A DNA stretch of 12,785 bases from an uncultured Gammaproteobacteria bacterium (GCA_947258805.1 CAMYJV010000057.1:1-12785); one strand, 5' to 3'; positions 6,392-12,458 are shown, counted from the first letter of the stretch. Numbers and translations are program-made. Notes: generated by a model from the sequence alone, not told the origin.

Positions 6392-7624
6392 ATGCTGCTG
6401 AACAAGTCCCGGGCAGACGAGATCATGGACCGCGAAGGGCTGGATGCCCTGGTCGCCGTCTCACCCCGGAACAGCTACTACCTGTCTGACTACTGGGGCC
6501 TGTTCAACACGGCCGGCGGTTACGATGCCGCCTACATGGCCGTAGTGCCGGCGGGCGACCGGCCCGGCGCGCTGATCATGCCCGCCCTGGAAATTCGTCG
6601 GCTGGAAACTAAGGGCGGCACCTGGCTGCCGCAGGTCTACGCCTATTCCGCTGCCGACGGCGAAGCGGTGTTCGCTGACGGAACTCCAAGGGGCGTGGAC
6701 TATGCGGGCTGGTCCACGCGCCCGGACGCGGAACTGGGCGAGCTCGAACAACGCTGGGTAGAGATTGTCAGGCGAATGGGTTCGCAGATGTCCGCCGACG
6801 CGTTCTGGGCCCTGGTGCGGGCGGTGAAGTCGGCTGGCCTGCAAAGCGGGCGGATTGGGACCGACGATCCACGCGTGGGCCACTGGCTGGCTGCCTGTGG
6901 GTTAAACCGGGTGGACTGCTTGTATCAGCCCCAGCTATTCAACGAAATCCGGCTGATCAAGACGGACCGGGAAATTGAATTGATGACGCGTGCGGCTCGG
7001 GCCAATGAAGAAGCTCTGCTCGTCGCCGTGGCGGCGATGCACGACGGTGCGACCTGGGGCGAACTGGAGGGCGTCTATCTTGCTGCGATGGCCAACCAGG
7101 GTGGGCGCGGAATTTACCTGACCTGCGGCGTGGGCGAACTGCCCGCTGGCAAGGTACGCCGGGGTGAGCCGGTCATGTTCGATGCGCTGGGCCAGGTGGC
7201 TCATTACCACGGCGATTTTGGCCGTTGCGGCGTGGTGGGTGAACCATCAGCCGAACACCGCCGGCGTCATCACGCGATTTGTGTCGGCTGGGAGGTGGCC
7301 CGGGAGTGGCTGAAGCCCGGCGTTCGCTACAGTGAACTGGCTGCGGCCGTCAGCCAGGCCGTGCGCAAAGAGGGCATCCCGAATTTTCGCGAGCCGGTGG
7401 TCCACAGCCTGGGCCTGGAGCACACCGATGATCCGAAGCCGCCGGGCGTGCAACCGCAGACCAAGCCTGACCAGGTCCTGCAGACCGGGATGGTGGTGAA
7501 TGTAGACATGCCCCACACGGAAATTGGCTGGGGTTCGGTGCACATGGAAGACACGGTGAAGATCACCGCGCACGGTTTCGAGCGTCTCGGCACCGCCGAT
7601 TTCAGCCTGAGGGTCATTGACTAA
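6392..7624 (+). CDS. M24-family metallopeptidase (Xaa-Pro peptidase/creatinase fold)
   Basis: A 410-residue protein with the two-domain layout of the M24B peptidases. The N-terminal creatinase-like domain (about 1-180) includes MDREGLDALVAVSPRNSYYL. The C-terminal pita-bread domain begins near NEIRLIKTDREIELM. Expected metal ligands are seen at D264 (MFDALG), D275 (YHGDFGR), H338 (VVHSLGLEH) and E386 (HMEDTV). The fourth ligand, normally Glu in a GMV-x-x-E motif, is Asp372 (GMVVNVDMPH). It is either a genuine dimetal peptidase of a variant subgroup or a creatinase-like hydrolase. No signal peptide is seen, so it is probably cytoplasmic. The frame is open from a TTG at 6263, but the first 43 codons look non-coding and the ATG at 6392 fits the family start. 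It appears as a single gene, convergent with the cytochrome gene. Confidence 0.85.
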   Translation: MLLNKSRADEIMDREGLDALVAVSPRNSYYLSDYWGLFNTAGGYDAAYMAVVPAGDRPGALIMPALEIRRLETKGGTWLPQVYAYSAADGEAVFADGTPRGVDYAGWSTRPDAELGELEQRWVEIVRRMGSQMSADAFWALVRAVKSAGLQSGRIGTDDPRVGHWLAACGLNRVDCLYQPQLFNEIRLIKTDREIELMTRAARANEEALLVAVAAMHDGATWGELEGVYLAAMANQGGRGIYLTCGVGELPAGKVRRGEPVMFDALGQVAHYHGDFGRCGVVGEPSAEHRRRHHAICVGWEVAREWLKPGVRYSELAAAVSQAVRKEGIPNFREPVVHSLGLEHTDDPKPPGVQPQTKPDQVLQTGMVVNVDMPHTEIGWGSVHMEDTVKITAHGFERLGTADFSLRVID

Positions 7625-7694
7625 CGAGTCGTGACCCGGTCCGACGCTTGGGGTTCTGACGGCGGACGCGGCGAGCAGGCCCGCTGAGAGCGTG

Positions 7695-8423
7695 TCAGTA
7701 TCCGGGGCCGCCGCCCGTCCAGCTGTGGCAGTCGGCGCATAAGGACAGTAGTTCTCCGTACAGCTCGCTGCGCGTTTCACGCGACGTCGTCTCGCTGCCC
7801 GCTGCGCCGATTTCGCGCAGCCGCTGGATCAGGTAGCTAACCTGCGGCTCCTCGCTGGGAGCCTTGGTGATATCCGACGCTTTCACGCGCACGGCGGCAA
7901 GGACTTCCGAGCCTCCTTTCCACGCGCTGTCCGATGGTGCAATGAGTCCTTCCCACATGCGATTCACGGCCCACAAGTGTCGCCGCATCTGGATCCTGAC
8001 TTCATCGCTGTCAGCGGGCGGTGTACCGACGTTGCCCAAACTCATCTCTGCGCCGTTCGCCTGGTGACAGTCCCCACACACGCGCGCCATTTCGCTCACG
8101 GAAGCTGCGGCAAACACGAGATGCCGGGCCGACGCGGCTTCCCCGGCATAGCGCCGCATCTCGGCCACATAGGGCTCCCAGTCACCGGGCAGACCCGGCG
8201 TCGCGACATGCTCTTCCATCCACACCGCGGGTTCGCGCAGGCCGTCCAGCTGACCCGCAATGATGAAAGTCTTCATCGCGCTGATCGCGCTCAGGTGCTC
8301 GTGCATGTGCTCGCCGACCGATAGTTCTGCCGGCGCTGGCCCGTCCTGCGCCGTCGCGACGGCGACGAGCATTGAAACCACCGCCAGACACGAGCCGGTC
8401 GCCAACCATCGTCCTGAGTTCAT
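7695..8423 (-). CDS. Periplasmic di-haem cytochrome c
   Basis: A 242-residue exported protein. The signal peptide covers residues 1-25 (hydrophobic core AVVSMLVAVATA). Two c-type haem attachment sites are present: CGDCH (C116, C119, H120) and CADCH (C229, C232, H233), the second only nine residues from the C-terminus. An extra histidine cluster sits near the mature N-terminus (H39, H41, H43), and several His/Met residues could be distal ligands. The protein is mostly helical and resembles cytochrome c'/helical-bundle layouts more than the compact class I fold, but I cannot assign a family. The ATG at 8423 is preceded by GGGGA. It would shuttle electrons in the periplasm; the partner is unknown, and the nearest redox enzyme (the Tat flavoprotein) is about 2.2 kb away and not co-transcribed. 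Confidence 0.8.
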   Translation of the reverse strand: MNSGRWLATGSCLAVVSMLVAVATAQDGPAPAELSVGEHMHEHLSAISAMKTFIIAGQLDGLREPAVWMEEHVATPGLPGDWEPYVAEMRRYAGEAASARHLVFAAASVSEMARVCGDCHQANGAEMSLGNVGTPPADSDEVRIQMRRHLWAVNRMWEGLIAPSDSAWKGGSEVLAAVRVKASDITKAPSEEPQVSYLIQRLREIGAAGSETTSRETRSELYGELLSLCADCHSWTGGGPGY

Positions 8424-8459
8424 CGAGGTATCCCCACATTCGCCGCCGCGTTGCTGCAA

Positions 8460-8489
8460 ATTATGGACTTCCCCGCCCCTTCTGAACAA
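8460..8489 (-). promoter_or_regulatory. Promoter of the cytochrome c gene
   Basis: On the minus strand TTGTTC (8489-8484) and CATAAT (8465-8460, five of six consensus) are 18 bases apart. Transcription would start near 8453, 30 bases before the ATG. An 8-bp inverted repeat flanks the promoter (TCCCCACA at 8431-8438 and TGTGGGGA at 8501-8508), and the proximal arm overlaps the ribosome site. Confidence 0.5.
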
Positions 8490-8593
8490 TGCCGTTCAAC
8501 TGTGGGGAACCAGGTGGCGGCGCAGCACCGTGATTGGCTGCTGGACCGGCGGGAGCCCGGCATCCCGTTGGCTAGCCAGGCGCGACGCGGGCG

Positions 8594-10177
8594 TCAGGGC
8601 TTGCCTGCTGCCTCAGGATTGCCGGGCCGGACCAGCTCAATTGCGTTGACGTCAATCTCCGTCCGCCGATTGGGGGCCAGGCATTTCACCAGCGCGTCGC
8701 CCCGCAGTCCAGGGCATTCGACGAGCGGATCGGCGTCTCCGCAGCCCTGGATAGTCATCTCAGCAACCAGGCCCTTGCCTTCGAGGTAGCGTCGAACAGC
8801 TTGCGCCCGACGCTCGGAAAGCGCCTGGTTATATGCTTTCGTGCCGATTCGGCAGCTGTAGCCCGAGATCTTGAGAGTGATTTCTCGCTTGTCCCATAGC
8901 TGTTCGATCAGCTCGTCCAACGCCTGTCGCGCCGCCGCATCAAGCGCCGCATCGTCGAACCCAAACCGCGTCTCTGCGCTCACGGCGAGCTGCCTGGTGA
9001 ACGGCGCCGGCTTCACTGCAGCAGGCGGCGTCGCGGGTTCAGCAACCGGAGGCGCCGCAACCGCTGCGACAGGTTCCCGGCCGCCACCGAAGCGATATTC
9101 CGCACTCAGCAGTGCACCGACAAAGGCGATCGTGTCGTCACGAGTGCGAGAAAATTCGGGGGCCAACGGCGCATCCCACCAAACCGACAGGAAGCCGCCG
9201 GCGCCGACAGAAAACTGTTCGTTCACCTGGTATTGGTACTGCAGTTTGATCTCGGTGACCGGCACCCAGTCGCTGTCACTGCTCGAATACCCGGCCAGCG
9301 TGGTGGAGGACCCGGTTACGGTGCCATCCACGAAGTCCTGCCGGGTCGATTGGCTAATGCGGGCCGAATAGTCCACCTCTGCATACACGATCCCCTGCAC
9401 CAGGGAACCCGTGAAGCGATGCCGGTCACGCTTCAGATGCCCCTGCAGGCCAATGACCGGCCCGAGGGAGAGATCCCAGTCGGCCCGGCTCTTTTGCACG
9501 TCGGTCTCGGTGTTTGTGCTGATGCCCGGGTCGCTCACGCTGGGCCGCATCTCGCTCACCCGGTCGGTGCGATCGTTGTCCATGTCGGCCAGTTCCAGGC
9601 CCCACAGGAAGTCGAGCTGGCGATCCGGTCTGTCGACGAGCTCCCGCAGGCCATACAGATCCAGCTTCCAGACCTCGATGTCATTGTCGGCCTGGAAATC
9701 CAGCACGGTGAGGGCGCTGTCCTGGTAGAAACCCTGGTTACCGATGTTCGTGGTCACGGATGACAGGCTGGGCACGAAGACGCCGTCGAGGTTTCTGCCT
9801 GGCGGATCCGGAAACGGCGGGCCGACGGCATCACTGCGCGGGTTGAATGAGTCTGAGCCGTCCGCATCCAGCCACCAGCCGTTGACCCCGGCGCCCCACT
9901 CGCCTTCGCGGTAGTCGAATTCCAGCCGAGGCGCGAAATCGCCGTCCGGTCCCACGTCGATATTGCCCATCAGTTCGGCCGGCGCGAAAGCGCCGCCGCC
10001 GAGTGCTGAGCTGCGGGTCCGGGTGGCCACGTCCACGCCCGCGTTCTGTGTCCACAGGTACATGGCATCGAACTCGACGCGCCAGCCATCCGGGGAATCG
10101 GCTTTCGCCGGTGCAATACTCAGCATTGCGAGCATCGCCAGCGTTACGAAGAAGGACGTCCGTGTCTTTTCTTTCAT
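8594..10177 (-). CDS. Outer-membrane beta-barrel protein with C-terminal OmpA domain
   Basis: A 527-residue protein. Signal peptide 1-26 (core FFVTLAMLAMLSI, cleavage APAKA|D). Residues 27-366 are rich in alternating aromatic/polar strands (WRVEFDAMYLW, FSVGAGGFLSVWWD, AFVGALLSAEYRF) typical of an outer-membrane barrel. A Pro/Ala linker (about 367-393) leads to a C-terminal OmpA-like domain (about 395-512) with YNQALSERRAQAVRRYL and CLAPNRRTEI, which normally anchors the barrel to peptidoglycan. The usual Asp in GYTDRIG is Cys442 (GYSCRIG); further cysteines are C479, C488 and C499. C488 and C499 match the disulfide seen in enteric OmpA. The ATG at 10177 begins a proper signal peptide; the open frame upstream (to 10243) does not look coding. 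It has its own promoter, shared symmetrically with the VPLPA gene. Confidence 0.85.
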   Translation of the reverse strand: MKEKTRTSFFVTLAMLAMLSIAPAKADSPDGWRVEFDAMYLWTQNAGVDVATRTRSSALGGGAFAPAELMGNIDVGPDGDFAPRLEFDYREGEWGAGVNGWWLDADGSDSFNPRSDAVGPPFPDPPGRNLDGVFVPSLSSVTTNIGNQGFYQDSALTVLDFQADNDIEVWKLDLYGLRELVDRPDRQLDFLWGLELADMDNDRTDRVSEMRPSVSDPGISTNTETDVQKSRADWDLSLGPVIGLQGHLKRDRHRFTGSLVQGIVYAEVDYSARISQSTRQDFVDGTVTGSSTTLAGYSSSDSDWVPVTEIKLQYQYQVNEQFSVGAGGFLSVWWDAPLAPEFSRTRDDTIAFVGALLSAEYRFGGGREPVAAVAAPPVAEPATPPAAVKPAPFTRQLAVSAETRFGFDDAALDAAARQALDELIEQLWDKREITLKISGYSCRIGTKAYNQALSERRAQAVRRYLEGKGLVAEMTIQGCGDADPLVECPGLRGDALVKCLAPNRRTEIDVNAIELVRPGNPEAAGKP

Positions 10178-10340
10178 TGTTTGGGCTTGATCTGACCGGG
10201 AGCAGCAGCCCAGCAAGTTCAGCATCCGGCCCCGGTGAGGCACGCGCTATCCGATGCCAGGGGCGCCAGTTGCCGGGACACGTCGTGCACGTGACATAAA
10301 GCCCGTGCTCCCGATCAAGCTCTTTTTATTTTGTTTTCGC

Positions 10341-10370
10341 ATCCTATTGATTTTCCTGATTCTTCGTCAA
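10341..10370 (-). promoter_or_regulatory. Promoter of the OmpA-domain gene
   Basis: On the minus strand TTGACG (10370-10365, five of six) and TAGGAT (10346-10341, four of six) are 18 bases apart. The predicted start is near 10334, giving a 157-nt leader. The boxes lie on the two arms of a 7-bp inverted repeat (CTATTGA/TCAATAG) that also forms the opposing promoter. Confidence 0.55.
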
Positions 10371-10376
10371 TAGAAA
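10347..10376 (+). promoter_or_regulatory. Promoter of the VPLPA-CTERM gene, overlapping the OmpA promoter
   Basis: TTGATT (10347-10352) and TAGAAA (10371-10376), each four of six consensus, are 18 bases apart. The predicted start is near 10383. Each -35 box overlaps the other promoter's -10 region, so the two polymerases could not bind together. Confidence 0.4.
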
Positions 10377-10382
10377 CTTACC

Positions 10383-10547
10383 TTAAGCACGAAATTGCCA
10401 GCACAGCACAACGCGAGCTTGGGCGCTGTCGGTGGCTCTGTTATTGTGTTTCTGCGCCCCCGGGAACTGCCACGCGGTTAACGGGGCCGGCCTGATGACG
10501 CTCTTGACCGCCTGCACCGAGTTGCGAGGCGGTAAGGGCGTTTTTTT
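10383..10547 (+). ncRNA. Candidate attenuator/riboswitch-like leader or small RNA
   Basis: About 165 nt from the predicted start to the T-run of an intrinsic terminator. No gene on this strand precedes it, so the terminator must act on this leader. GCGGTTAA (10474-10481) can pair with TTGACCGC (10504-10511) over eight pairs (one G-U), which would block the terminator stem. It does not match the riboswitch consensus motifs I know (c-di-GMP-I, TPP, cobalamin, glycine). Alternatively it is an independent small RNA. Confidence 0.45.
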
Positions 10548-10578
10548 ATGGCCGGCAGCAGGTGCGGCAGAACAATAA
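10495..10578 (+). CDS. Possible leader peptide, 27 codons
   Basis: An ATG at 10495, with a weak GGGG ribosome site, opens a 27-residue frame (MTLLTACTELRGGKGVFLW..., ending GAAEQ) that runs through the whole descending terminator arm and T-run. Its TAA stop (10576-10578) is the first part of the TAAGGAG ribosome site of the next gene. A translating ribosome would open the terminator and end at the next start, a layout fit for coupling. A frame this short can arise by chance. Confidence 0.25.
   Translation: MTLLTACTELRGGKGVFLWPAAGAAEQ
10498..10547 (+). terminator. Intrinsic terminator inside the leader of the VPLPA-CTERM gene
   Basis: A long stem: 10498-10516 pairs with 10523-10541 with two single-base bulges (G10506, G10526), one G-U pair and a CCGAGT loop. 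The core is ACCGCCT/AGGCGGT. Seven T residues (10541-10547) follow directly. It ends 42 bases before the gene's start codon. Confidence 0.75.
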
Positions 10579-10589
10579 GGAGAAACAAT

Positions 10590-11402
10590 ATGGCCGCCAT
10601 GGATGGCTATTTGAAGAAGGCAGGATGCCTCGCCCCCCTCCTCGTCAGCGCTCTCGCACCAGCTAATGCTGCGAGCATCCTGGCGGTGGATTCGGTCGCG
10701 TCCGGCCTGGGTGACGGCACCGCCGCCAGCACCACATTCGAGACCGGTGCGGAGAACAATGATTCAGCGCCGGGTGGCCCCGCGCACGGCGCCAGGGATC
10801 TGCGCAATACGCTGACCGTGGACAAGACCATGGGCCAGCTGGTCGGCGGAGCAGAACCCTATATCGATCTTGTCTTCACCGTTGAGACCGTGTTCAACAA
10901 TACCCTCGGCATCACCGAATATGCGGTGACCGAGACCCTGACCAACAACACGGGTACCGGCTTCAGCGGGTTTACTTTCCAGCTGGGCTTCGGCACCGGC
11001 GCTGAGTTTGCAAGCAATCATTCCACCGATGCGGATGGCGTGGATTTCGACGAAGGGTTGAGCGGCATCGACACGCCGCTACCGATGTCCGATGTCTTTT
11101 CCATTTGCGACGCCTGCAGCGATTCCGACCAGCTGACATTCCGTAACGGCGTGCTGGCCGCAGGAGAGACCGCCACCCTGGAATTCCAGCTGGATATCCC
11201 CGACCTGTTCTTCGCGGGTGACGTGTTCAACATCCCGAGCGACTTCCTGCTGCCCCCGGACGACGCCACCGGCTTCGCCGGTGGCTACACCTTCACGATT
11301 CGGCAGACGCCGACCTTCGTCCCGGTGCCTCCAGCAGCCTGGCTATTCATGTCCGCGCTCGGGCTACTGACCTGGATGAGAAGGCACGCCGCCGAACGTT
11401 GA
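10590..11402 (+). CDS. VPLPA-CTERM (exosortase-sorted) surface protein
   Basis: A 270-residue protein. Signal peptide 1-27 (cleavage APANA|AS). The middle (28-243) is Thr/Asn/Gly/Asp-rich with alternating strands (YIDLVFTVETVFNNT, YAVTETLTNNTGTGFSGF), like the beta-sandwich 'choice-of-anchor' domains, with one close cysteine pair (C173, C176). The C-terminus is a textbook VPLPA-CTERM signal: VPVPPAAW, a hydrophobic helix and a basic tail WMRRHAAER. Proteins with this signal are exported, cut and released or anchored by an exosortase, usually in bacteria with exopolysaccharide/biofilm matrix. No exosortase gene is in the window. The ATG at 10590 has a strong TAAGGAG seven bases upstream; the frame from 10548 is rejected. 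Expression likely needs read-through of the leader terminator. Confidence 0.85.
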   Translation: MAAMDGYLKKAGCLAPLLVSALAPANAASILAVDSVASGLGDGTAASTTFETGAENNDSAPGGPAHGARDLRNTLTVDKTMGQLVGGAEPYIDLVFTVETVFNNTLGITEYAVTETLTNNTGTGFSGFTFQLGFGTGAEFASNHSTDADGVDFDEGLSGIDTPLPMSDVFSICDACSDSDQLTFRNGVLAAGETATLEFQLDIPDLFFAGDVFNIPSDFLLPPDDATGFAGGYTFTIRQTPTFVPVPPAAWLFMSALGLLTWMRRHAAER

Positions 11403-11531
11403 AGCGTAGACCCGAGCCCCGCCTGTAGCGGGCAACCCAGGCACGGCAGCAACCGCGACTCGCATTAGCACCGGCGCAACTCCCGTCGGGCACGCGATGC
11501 CCGAGACCGGGTAAGCAGAGCCTGGAGAGGG
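11403..11531. other. Short gap with a hairpin
   Basis: Between the VPLPA-CTERM gene and the convergent 44-residue gene lies a perfect 7-bp stem (TCGGGCA at 11486-11492, TGCCCGA at 11498-11504, loop CGCGA) without a T-run on either strand, plus a weaker CCCGC/GCGGG hairpin near 11418. They may slow or help end transcription from either side, but neither is a standard intrinsic terminator. Confidence 0.4.
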
Positions 11532-11666
11532 TCAGGGAAGCGCGAGAAACAGGACCGTCGCTGCGACGGCAATACCCCTTGCGGGTACCGGGTTTAACCT
11601 CAGTCGCGATACTGCGACGAGAATCAGGTCGTCCACCTCATCGAGGCATTTCAGAACGCTTTCCAT
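11532..11666 (-). CDS. Putative small membrane protein, 44 residues
   Basis: The ATG at 11666 opens a 44-codon frame: an acidic, amphipathic N-terminus (MESVLKCLDEVDDLILVAV), a basic turn (SRLRLNPVPARG) and a hydrophobic end (IAVAATVLFLALP) that could span or dip into the inner membrane with the basic part inside. The frame is open further upstream, but those codons do not look coding. The ribosome site is weak (GAAGAAG). A -10 box lies about 40 bases upstream. I do not recognise a family. It is convergent with the VPLPA-CTERM gene. The charge pattern and the upstream promoter support it; the short length leaves doubt. Confidence 0.45.
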   Translation of the reverse strand: MESVLKCLDEVDDLILVAVSRLRLNPVPARGIAVAATVLFLALP

Positions 11667-11705
11667 GGTGCTTCTTCTTGTTCTTGTTCGCTGGAAGCAG
11701 GAACC

Positions 11706-11726
11706 ATTATGGCCCTGACCGCGGTC
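11706..11726 (-). promoter_or_regulatory. -10 box and palindrome upstream of the 44-residue gene
   Basis: CATAAT (11711-11706, minus strand) matches five of six -10 positions; the start would be near 11699, 33 bases before the ATG. No good -35 is seen. A perfect 10-bp palindrome, GACCGCGGTC (11717-11726), sits in the spacer and could be an operator. Confidence 0.35.
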
Positions 11727-11807
11727 CTTCCGACCCCGATTGAACATAAGCACCGGCTTTACCCCTACGGGTCTTGCCCAGCTTGACATTCGGCAGGCCG
11801 GGCAGCC

Positions 11808-11837
11808 AAAAAAAGACCCCGCGGGTCACGCGGGGCC
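11808..11837 (-). terminator. Intrinsic terminator (minus strand)
   Basis: Read on the minus strand, CCCCGCG-TGACC-CGCGGGG is a perfect 7-bp stem, extended to nine by one G-U and one G-C pair, and followed within two bases by seven T residues (11814-11808). It could catch read-through from the 92-residue gene or end a separate short transcript. Confidence 0.8.
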
Positions 11838-11915
11838 TGGAGGGAGGATCGAAGTAGAAGCACACCCGTACACCTCAGGGGGCAATGTAGCGGTGGCCGG
11901 TTTGCCAGCGTATTG

Positions 11916-11946
11916 CCGCAACATTAAGAGAAGCTAATGTTGGCGG
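11916..11946. repeat. Strong hairpin between two terminators
   Basis: CAACATTA (11919-11926) and TAATGTTG (11935-11942) form a perfect 8-bp stem with an 8-base loop. With one bulged base it extends to 11 pairs (CCGC/GCGG). On the minus strand a second small hairpin, GGGTGC-TTTT-GCGCCC, lies just upstream. Together with the flanking terminators this may mark a structured RNA; an operator is the other choice. Confidence 0.45.
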
Positions 11947-11989
11947 GCGCAAAAGCACCCAATTCCTGAGTTGCCTGTGTGTCCGGCAA

Positions 11990-12012
11990 GAAAAACCCGG
12001 CGTGAGGCCGGG
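11990..12012 (-). terminator. Intrinsic terminator of the 92-residue gene
   Basis: On the minus strand CCCGGC-CTCAC-GCCGGG (12012-11996) is followed at once by TTTTT (11995-11991). It lies about 40 bases past the stop codon of the 92-residue gene, as expected for its own terminator. Confidence 0.8.
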
Positions 12013-12051
12013 CGTTCTTCCCACTGCATCCTTTTCAAGCGGTGCTGCGTG

Positions 12052-12330
12052 TCAGGCCGCCTCCCTGAGCGAAGCCAGCACCGTGTCCCTGGTGATACCG
12101 TTCTGGTCTGCCTGCAGCGCACGTTTGCGGGCTTCTGCAGCGGGCAAGTAGCTGAACTCGGGCAGGTCGTTGAGTTTCACTGCCCATTCACCCGTGCCGT
12201 GACCAACCTCGATGAACGTCATGGTATTGCCATTGTCGAGGTCTTCCAGCGCAAAGGCTCTAAGCCCGTCCGGAATATCGATATATTTGAACGACACCTT
12301 GCTCGTCGCCAGATGACTTGCGTCAGACAT
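12052..12330 (-). CDS. Hypothetical small soluble protein, 92 residues
   Basis: The ATG at 12330 has a good ribosome site (GAGGG, eight bases before), and an intrinsic terminator follows the stop, so this is a well-bounded real gene. The product has no signal peptide and no membrane segment. The first half looks beta-rich (KVSFKYIDIPDGLRAFALEDLDNGNTMTFIEVGHGTGEWAVKL) and the last third is helical and charged (AAEARKRALQADQ, TRDTVLASLREAA). There are no cysteines. I do not recognise a family. It lies 124 bases downstream of the RND adaptor gene on the same strand and may be transcribed from its own weak promoter (TTGACT/TAGGAA) or by read-through. Confidence 0.7.
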   Translation of the reverse strand: MSDASHLATSKVSFKYIDIPDGLRAFALEDLDNGNTMTFIEVGHGTGEWAVKLNDLPEFSYLPAAEARKRALQADQNGITRDTVLASLREAA

Positions 12331-12431
12331 GGATCAGTCCCTCAGCGTCCTGGTTCACGCTGCCTTTGCAGTTGCTGGATTGCTGGACGACCGTCCGAGG
12401 TTGCGCCATCGGTCTGGTCGGTAGCCCAAGA

Positions 12432-12458
12432 TTCCTACCTGGGCCAAGCTTGAGTCAA
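12432..12458 (-). promoter_or_regulatory. Possible promoter of the 92-residue gene
   Basis: TTGACT (12458-12453, five of six) and TAGGAA (12437-12432, three of six) are 15 bases apart on the minus strand. The -35 box overlaps the stop codon of the adaptor gene. The predicted leader is about 95 nt. The -10 and spacing are weak. Confidence 0.3.

Larger units (their letters stand above)
10178..10589. other. 412-bp divergent control region
   Basis: No protein gene of normal size. An AT-rich block (about 10318-10380) holds overlapping promoters for both neighbours. To its left lies the roughly 157-nt leader of the OmpA-domain gene, with an interrupted inverted repeat CACGT-N5-ACGTG near 10280. 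To its right lies the roughly 207-nt leader of the VPLPA-CTERM gene with an intrinsic terminator and a short reading frame. Confidence 0.6.
11667..11989. other. 323-bp gap with terminator, hairpin and promoter elements
   Basis: No convincing protein gene. It holds the promoter region of the 44-residue gene (11706-11726), a GGGCAAGACCC/GGGGTAAAGCC segment on the minus strand (about 11755-11782) that only partly recalls c-di-GMP riboswitch sequence, a minus-strand intrinsic terminator (11808-11837) and a strong hairpin (11916-11946). Confidence 0.55.

Noticed and set aside
10433..10448. Sigma-54-like TGGCTC-N5-TTGTG sequence before the VPLPA gene
   Set aside because: GG is present but the -12 GC is GT and other consensus bases fail. 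It was tempting because some PEP-CTERM genes use sigma-54, but the match is too weak.
11755..11782. Minus-strand GGGCAAGACCC...GGGGTAAAGCC recalling the c-di-GMP-I riboswitch
   Set aside because: The GGACGCAAAGCC core and second stem with its receptor are missing, so the likeness is only partial.
11826..11924. A 32-codon minus-strand frame between the two terminators
   Set aside because: No ribosome site, start inside a hairpin and stop inside the terminator loop; it is better explained as chance.
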